Source: CAZJYT01 sp964550325 (GTDB lineage: Bacteria; Patescibacteriota; Minisyncoccia; Minisyncoccales; CAZJYT01). From it: DNA of 37,452 nucleotides. Where the stretch lies: positions 1 through 37,452 of the forward strand of contig CAZJYT010000004.1 in assembly GCA_964550325.1 (NCBI GenBank). The letters run 5' to 3'. Shown piece after piece: positions 33,017 to 37,452 of the stretch. Position numbers and translations under genes: made by a program. The notes below the pieces were generated by a model. The model was not told the DNA's origin, made no database searches, and was given only the letters and a program-made list of their open reading frames with translations. The number at the start of each line of letters is the position of its first letter. Position 1 is the stretch's first letter.

Positions 33017-33544
33017 TTATTTTGCAGTCATTAAAACAACAAGGGCAGCTGCAACTTCTGCACAACTAACAACTCCAGCCATGTCCTCTGGTATGCTTTC
33101 ATTCATAGCTTTTGCAAATTCCAGAAGGGTTGTTTTCCCACCCTTTTCTTCAATCATTTCTTTTCCATTAACAATATAATCTGCTATTCTTTCCTCATTA
33201 TTCTCTGAACATTTTCTTGTTAGTTTATTAAGCAGATTTTCAAATTGTTCAACCAACACTGAGGGGGGACTAGTATGACCCACTTCAATAGATGCCAATT
33301 TAAAAGCGGTACTTACAGTTTCTTTTTGAATAGATGGCTGCGTAATTTCTGACCCTGTACTTTTCTTTTCCCCGCCACCTGAAAAAAAAGCAATCATAAT
33401 TACAATAATTATGATTATTAAAATGAATCCGCCACAACCTATATTTTGCTTAAGCAATGGCTTTTTCTCTGCCTCTTTCCTTGCTTCTGTTCTATATTTT
33501 TCTTCCTCCTTAATTTTTGCTTTTTCTTCTTCTGTTAAGGGCAT
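33017..33544 (-). CDS. Membrane-anchored protein of unknown function
   Basis: These 175 residues begin with a highly charged segment (EEEKYRTEARKEAEKKPLL). One membrane helix follows (GGFILIIIIIVIMIAFFSGG, about residues 38-57), then a linker with EITQPSIQKET resembling the linker of the neighbouring anchored gene, and an outer helical domain ending in alanine-rich sequence. I do not recognise the outer domain. The shared linker suggests the two genes derive from common parts. Confidence 0.6.
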   Translation of the reverse strand: MPLTEEEKAKIKEEEKYRTEARKEAEKKPLLKQNIGCGGFILIIIIIVIMIAFFSGGGEKKSTGSEITQPSIQKETVSTAFKLASIEVGHTSPPSVLVEQFENLLNKLTRKCSENNEERIADYIVNGKEMIEEKGGKTTLLEFAKAMNESIPEDMAGVVSCAEVAAALVVLMTAK

Positions 33545-33836
33545 AAATTTACTATTTAATTATTTTTGATAAAAATTTCCTTTTACAAAATGTGATTCGA
33601 GCCGATATTTTTTAATAGGTTCTTTGGCAGTTTTTAATAAAGAACGCGGCGAGCCCACCAGCAGGTGAGCCACCTAATCGAGGGTTTACCTTCGCTACTT
33701 TTGGCCGCTGAAAAATGTCTGAACCATTTTTTTATATAAGGCGCCACTAAGAAAGAGTCAACAATTTACATAGGATATTAATATTTTGGAAAACCACCGT
33801 TAGAAAGTAAATTAGAGAAAATTGCTCAAAATAAAT
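33545..33836. other. Intergenic stretch holding structured element B
   Basis: A GC-rich element at 33646-33708 is closed by GCGGC/GCCGC and contains the perfect hairpin AGGTG-AGC-CACCT (33663-33675) and a GGGTTTAC segment also present in element A. Everything else here is AT-rich without a gene. Confidence 0.45.
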
Positions 33837-34433
33837 CTATTTTAGCTGATTCAATTTCGTCCTCAAGTGTAAGTAACTTTGAGTTTGAAAAAATTTTGGG
33901 AATTTTTGGGCAATTTCTAAGGGGGGCTTGAATAAAATTCCAAAATCTGAGACCTTTAACATTCTAATGTCATTGTAGGAATCCCCAATAGCAATCACCT
34001 CAAAACCTAAAGATTTTAAATAATTGACAGTTCTCAATTTTAAATCCTTTTTAATGTCACAATCTACAATAAATCCTTCTTTATTTACCTTCAAGGAATT
34101 ACAAAAAACAGTAGGATAATTTAATCTTTTAATTACCGGAATTAAGAATTCATAAAAACTATCTGTCAAAATAATTAATTGAAATCTCTCCCTCGCCCAT
34201 TTTAAAAATTTTTCAGCTCCCTTTAAAGGTTCAATTTTTTGGATAATTTTTTGGATGTCTTTGAGTCTAATGTTATTCTTCTTTAATATCTCTATCCTCT
34301 TTTTCATCAAAAGATGATAATCTGGCACCTCTCTTGTGGTCAATTTCAATTGAGAGATTCTTGTCTTTTGGGCTACATTTATCCAAATTTCAGGAAAAAT
34401 GACACTTTCCAAGTCACTACAGACTACCTTCAT
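33837..34433 (-). CDS. thrH: ThrH-type phosphoserine phosphatase
   Basis: This 198-residue HAD phosphatase closely follows Pseudomonas ThrH as I remember it: VVCSDLESVIFPEIWINVAQ, TTREVPDYHLLMKKRIEIL, ERFQLIILTDSFYEF, AIGDSYNDIRML and GILFKPP. ThrH is a phosphoserine phosphatase that can also transfer phosphate to homoserine. The ATG at 34431-34433 fits the family start; an in-frame TTG six codons earlier is less likely. It overlaps serA by 17 nt and completes a serine pathway with the two genes before it. Confidence 0.9.
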   Translation of the reverse strand: MKVVCSDLESVIFPEIWINVAQKTRISQLKLTTREVPDYHLLMKKRIEILKKNNIRLKDIQKIIQKIEPLKGAEKFLKWARERFQLIILTDSFYEFLIPVIKRLNYPTVFCNSLKVNKEGFIVDCDIKKDLKLRTVNYLKSLGFEVIAIGDSYNDIRMLKVSDFGILFKPPLEIAQKFPKFFQTQSYLHLRTKLNQLK

Positions 34434-35331
34434 ATTTTTTTTGAAGCTCAATTACCACCCTTGCTACTTCTTTTGAAATCTTTTCTTGAGCTTCAATAGT
34501 AGAAGCTCCAATATGGGGAGTACAGATAAAATTTTCCAATTCTAACAGTTCTTTATTTTCGGGAGGTTCTTTCTCAAACACATCAAAACCTGCTCCCCTT
34601 ACCTTTTGAGACCTTAAAGCCTCAGAGAGAGCTTTTTCATCAATTATTCCCCCTCTGGCGCAATTTACAATGAAAACCCCATCTTTCATTCTGCCAATCA
34701 CTTCCTCATTAATGAGATTTTTTGTCTCTGGAGTAAGGGGCAAGTGTAAGGTGATGTAATCTGAATTTCTAATCAGGGTCTCAAAATCTACCATTTCCGC
34801 AAACTCAGAAGAAGTCACTTGAGGGTCATAAGCTAAAATCCTCATTCCAAAGGCTTTAGCCCTTTTTGCCACTTCCTTTCCAATCCTTCCTAATCCTAAA
34901 ATCCCCAAGGTCTTTCCAAAAAGTTCCACTCCCTTAAATTTTCCTTTCTCCCATTTCCCTTCTTTCAAAGAAAAGGTAGCCTGGGGAATAAACCGAGAAA
35001 GAGCAATTAAAAAGCCCAAAGTAAGTTCGGCTACTGCAATAGAGCTGGCTTTTGGAGTATTAAATACTTCAATCCCTCTTTCCTTTGCAGTTTCCAAATC
35101 AATATTATCCAAACCTACCCCCGCCCGAATAATAAACTTTAAATTTTTTGTATCTTTTAAAACCTCTCGGGTTAACTTCGTCTTACTCCTCACCACTACT
35201 CCCTCATAATCATCAATGATTTCTTTGATTTTATCTTTTGGAAAATCAGTTTTTACATCTACCTCAATTCCCCCCTCTCTCATCATCTCAATTCCCTCTT
35301 TTGAAATTTTGTCTAAAATTAAAACCTTCAT
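34417..35331 (-). CDS. serA: D-3-phosphoglycerate dehydrogenase, short form
   Basis: The 304-residue enzyme oxidises 3-phosphoglycerate to phosphohydroxypyruvate with NAD. NAD-binding and catalytic motifs are clear: GILGLGRIGKEVAKRAKAFG, VNCARGGIIDEKALSEAL and CTPHIGASTIEAQEKIS, with the catalytic arginine, glutamate and histidine. It lacks the C-terminal ACT domain through which serine inhibits longer forms, so feedback control by serine is not expected by that route. Overlaps both neighbours. Confidence 0.93.
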   Translation of the reverse strand: MKVLILDKISKEGIEMMREGGIEVDVKTDFPKDKIKEIIDDYEGVVVRSKTKLTREVLKDTKNLKFIIRAGVGLDNIDLETAKERGIEVFNTPKASSIAVAELTLGFLIALSRFIPQATFSLKEGKWEKGKFKGVELFGKTLGILGLGRIGKEVAKRAKAFGMRILAYDPQVTSSEFAEMVDFETLIRNSDYITLHLPLTPETKNLINEEVIGRMKDGVFIVNCARGGIIDEKALSEALRSQKVRGAGFDVFEKEPPENKELLELENFICTPHIGASTIEAQEKISKEVARVVIELQKKYEGSL

Positions 35332-36407
35332 ATGTTTAAAATTTCTTCAATATCTGCCAAAAGTTCTTTTATGTCTGAGGGTTGTAAATCTCCCATATGG
35401 GCGATCCGGAAACACTTCCCTTTTAATTTACCGTAACCGTCAGAAATTTCCTTTCCTCTCTTCCTCAATTCTTCCCTCAATTTACTCACCTCAATATTTC
35501 TATTGTTGGCAACACAAGTTAGAGTCAAAGAGAGATAGTTTTCATCAGGAAATAAAGCAAATTTCTCTCTGGCAAAGTTCTGAACTATTTGTGCCATTTC
35601 CTTGTGTCTCTGAAATCTCCTCTCCAGCCCCTCTTCTCTCAAAATATAATCTAACTGTCTATTTAATCCATATAAAAGAGAAACTGCCGGCGTTTCAGGA
35701 GTCTGTCTTTTTTCTTCAAACTTCTTTAGATAATGTAAAAAGTCAAAATAAAATCCTCTATTCTCTATCTCTTTTGCTCTTTCTAATGCCTTCTCAGAAA
35801 CTGCACATACCGCAATCCCTGGTGGTAAAGCAAAACATTTTTGAACTCCAGCCAGAATAACATCAATTCCCAGTTTGTCCACCTCAATTTTTACGCCAGC
35901 CAAAGAACTGACCGCATCTACTAAAAAGCAAATATTGGGATAATTTTTCAAAACTTCTCCTATTCCTTCTAAGGGATTCATTACCCCGGTGGAGGTCTCA
36001 TTATGAACAAGGGCTACTGCATCAAAATCTTTCTCCTTCAATTTCTTCTCTATCATCTCAGGTAAAATGGCTTTTCCCCACTCCACCTCTATTGTCTCCA
36101 CCTCCTTCCCACAACTTTTGGCAATCTTCGCCCATCTCTCACTAAAGGCACCGCAAACTGGAACCAATACTCTCTTTTTGACACAGTTTAAAATAGCAGC
36201 TTCCATTACTCCTGTAGAAGAAGAGGTAAAAATTAAAATTTTGTTTTTAGTAAACAAAAGTTCCCTTAATTTGGGAACTATCTCAGAGAATAATTCGGAA
36301 ATCTCTTTTGTCCTATGGCCAATTACAGGTTTTGAAATCTCTCTTAAAATCTCTTCTCTCACCTCGGTAGGCCCGGGAATAAAGAGTTTTTTGTGTTCAA
36401 TTTTCAT
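35328..36407 (-). CDS. Class V aminotransferase, probable phosphoserine aminotransferase
   Basis: This 359-residue PLP enzyme belongs to the serine-pyruvate/alanine-glyoxylate aminotransferase family. Motifs include LFIPGPTEVREEILREISKP, TSSSTGVMEAAI, VHNETSTGVMNPL, FLVDAVSSLAG and the PLP lysine in LAGVQKCFALPPGIA. It is not a classical SerC, but its 4-nt overlap with serA and the following thrH argue that it transaminates phosphohydroxypyruvate to phosphoserine. Related class V enzymes do this in some archaea and bacteria. Use of pyruvate or glyoxylate remains possible. Confidence 0.85.
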   Translation of the reverse strand: MKIEHKKLFIPGPTEVREEILREISKPVIGHRTKEISELFSEIVPKLRELLFTKNKILIFTSSSTGVMEAAILNCVKKRVLVPVCGAFSERWAKIAKSCGKEVETIEVEWGKAILPEMIEKKLKEKDFDAVALVHNETSTGVMNPLEGIGEVLKNYPNICFLVDAVSSLAGVKIEVDKLGIDVILAGVQKCFALPPGIAVCAVSEKALERAKEIENRGFYFDFLHYLKKFEEKRQTPETPAVSLLYGLNRQLDYILREEGLERRFQRHKEMAQIVQNFAREKFALFPDENYLSLTLTCVANNRNIEVSKLREELRKRGKEISDGYGKLKGKCFRIAHMGDLQPSDIKELLADIEEILNI

Positions 36408-36475
36408 AAGATTTTTTAAAGAAAGATTATTTGATAATGGAAAGAAATTCTAAATTTGTCAATTGTGGAAAAGTC

Positions 36476-37450
36476 TTAGTGCTTAAACGCCCTTGTTCTT
36501 GAAAAAACCATAGGAATTTTATATTTATCACAAAGCTCTATTACCTTTTTATCTCTAATTGAGCCACCAGGCTGTAAAATTGCCCTTACCCCTCCCTTAA
36601 TTAAAATTTCAGGACCATCTGGAAAAGGGAAAAAACCATCTGAAACTGCCACACAACCTTTTGCCTTTTCTTTTGCTTTCATTACCGCAATTTCACAGGC
36701 TCTTTTTCTGTCTTGCTGTCCGACACCTGAAGAAATTAAGGTTTCATTTTTCGCCAACACAACGGCGTTTGATTTAGAGACTTTGCAGATTTTCCAGGCA
36801 AATAGCAAGTCATTAATTTGTCTTTTGGTGGGCTTCTTTTTGGTAACAAATTCTAAACCTTTGACATCGAGCTCTTTTAGATTTGGCTCTTGAACCAAAA
36901 ATCCTCCCCTTACTCTTTTGAAATCCCATTCTTTACTTTTGGTAGGATTTTTTAAATTTTCATTTTCCAAAATTATTAATTTTGGTTTTTTTGAAAAAAT
37001 TTCTTTGGTTTCCTTTTTTACTTTAGGACAGATTAAAACCTCAAAAAAATTTTTTACAATTTCTTTTGCCAAATCTTTTCCTACCTCCCTATTTAGTCCA
37101 ATTATTCCTCCAAAAGCAGCTAATGTATCTCCTTTTTTAAAGGCACTCAAAAAAGCAGATTTAATATCTTTTCCATAACTGGCACAACAGGGATTTTGAT
37201 GTTTTAAAATTATGCAAGCAGGTTTTCTCTTTTCTATTTCACAAAGGGCATCAATGGTAGCTGTAATATCTAAAAGATTGTTAAAACTCAATTCTTTTCC
37301 CTGAACTTTTTTAAACCTAAAAAGAGCTAAATTATCTTTGCTTTTTAAATCTACATAAAAAGCTCCTTTTTGATGAGGATTTTCTCCGTATCGAAGTAAA
37401 AGAAATTTTTTAAGTTCAATCTTGATATTCTCTTTGAAAATGTCTTTCAT
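36476..37450 (-). CDS. purH: AICAR transformylase (PurH C-terminal domain), start near the window edge
   Basis: The 324 residues match the formyltransferase half of bifunctional PurH, which makes FAICAR in purine synthesis. Seen are LLRYGENPHQKGAFY near the start, LKHQNPCCASYG with the catalytic Lys-His, TLAAFGGIIGLN, GVGQQDRKRACEIAV, SDGFFPFPDG and AILQPGGSIRDK. The IMP cyclohydrolase half is absent. The ATG lies 2 nt from the window edge, so I cannot tell whether this is a stand-alone transformylase or the end of a full-length PurH. Confidence 0.88.
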   Translation of the reverse strand: MKDIFKENIKIELKKFLLLRYGENPHQKGAFYVDLKSKDNLALFRFKKVQGKELSFNNLLDITATIDALCEIEKRKPACIILKHQNPCCASYGKDIKSAFLSAFKKGDTLAAFGGIIGLNREVGKDLAKEIVKNFFEVLICPKVKKETKEIFSKKPKLIILENENLKNPTKSKEWDFKRVRGGFLVQEPNLKELDVKGLEFVTKKKPTKRQINDLLFAWKICKVSKSNAVVLAKNETLISSGVGQQDRKRACEIAVMKAKEKAKGCVAVSDGFFPFPDGPEILIKGGVRAILQPGGSIRDKKVIELCDKYKIPMVFSRTRAFKH

Positions 37451-37452
37451 AA

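Noticed and set aside
35216..35860. A 214-codon plus-strand frame opposite serA and the aminotransferase
   Set aside because: Both minus-strand genes are unambiguous enzymes; the antisense frame is Ser/Leu/Phe-rich as expected of a shadow.
1..37452. CRISPR array
   Set aside because: No regularly spaced direct repeats of 24-40 nt were seen and no cas-like genes are present.

Overview
The window is AT-rich, tightly packed bacterial DNA using the standard bacterial code, with UGA read as stop. Gene style points to a small-genome bacterium of the Patescibacteria (Candidate Phyla Radiation), most likely a Parcubacteria-type lineage. The signs are many short membrane-anchored proteins with a recurring N-W-x-T-Y-x-N-x-E-Y-G-F domain, a peptidoglycan-binding plus 'SPNGGE' surface protein, tRNAs without an encoded CCA, ribonuclease Y and KhpA. 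This assignment is inferred from gene style, not from a phylogenetic marker analysis. The window is richer in biosynthesis than many such genomes: it carries NadA and NadB, a three-gene serine route and AICAR transformylase.

Layout. 1-500: no intact gene, apparently decayed coding DNA. 501-4585: an HD hydrolase facing a minus-strand operon (phosphoesterase, NUDIX, nadA, nadB). 4645-10169: a glycosyltransferase, an HtrA protease, a convergent HtrA-like protein that has lost its catalytic triad, and ClpB. 10306-16679: a membrane-anchored unknown, a ParB/DGQHR-like protein, an SbcC-like ATPase with two membrane helices in its coiled coil, an Mre11/SbcD-like nuclease, a 24-bp perfect inverted repeat, and a PPP-type phosphatase. 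16688-18109: a Memo-AMMECR1 fusion. 18125-23590: an accessory region of surface proteins, three copies of one membrane-anchored family in progressive decay, and toxin-antitoxin genes. 23864-29577: a translation and RNA block (khpA, trmD, tRNA-Tyr, tRNA-Thr, rpmG, tRNA-Trp, a small membrane protein, pcm, mltG, rny, tRNA-Gly and tRNA-Pro). 29794-31824: acylphosphatase, pgi and a DUF2283/DUF4258-type pair. 31825-33836: two small membrane proteins and structured noncoding DNA. 33837-37450: serine operon (class V aminotransferase, serA, thrH) and AICAR transformylase at the window edge.

How the genes work together. NadB and NadA make quinolinate; NadC is not in the window. SerA, the aminotransferase and ThrH can together convert 3-phosphoglycerate to serine. 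ClpB and HtrA cover cytosolic and envelope protein quality control. The SbcC-like and Mre11-like genes overlap by 4 nt and should form one complex. The most unusual items are the inactive HtrA paralogue beside the active one, the membrane-helix SbcC, the inverted-repeat element at 15694-15857, the CxxC pairs near the active site of MltG, the seamless tRNA-rpmG-tRNA array, and the decaying paralogue array mixed with toxin-antitoxin genes.
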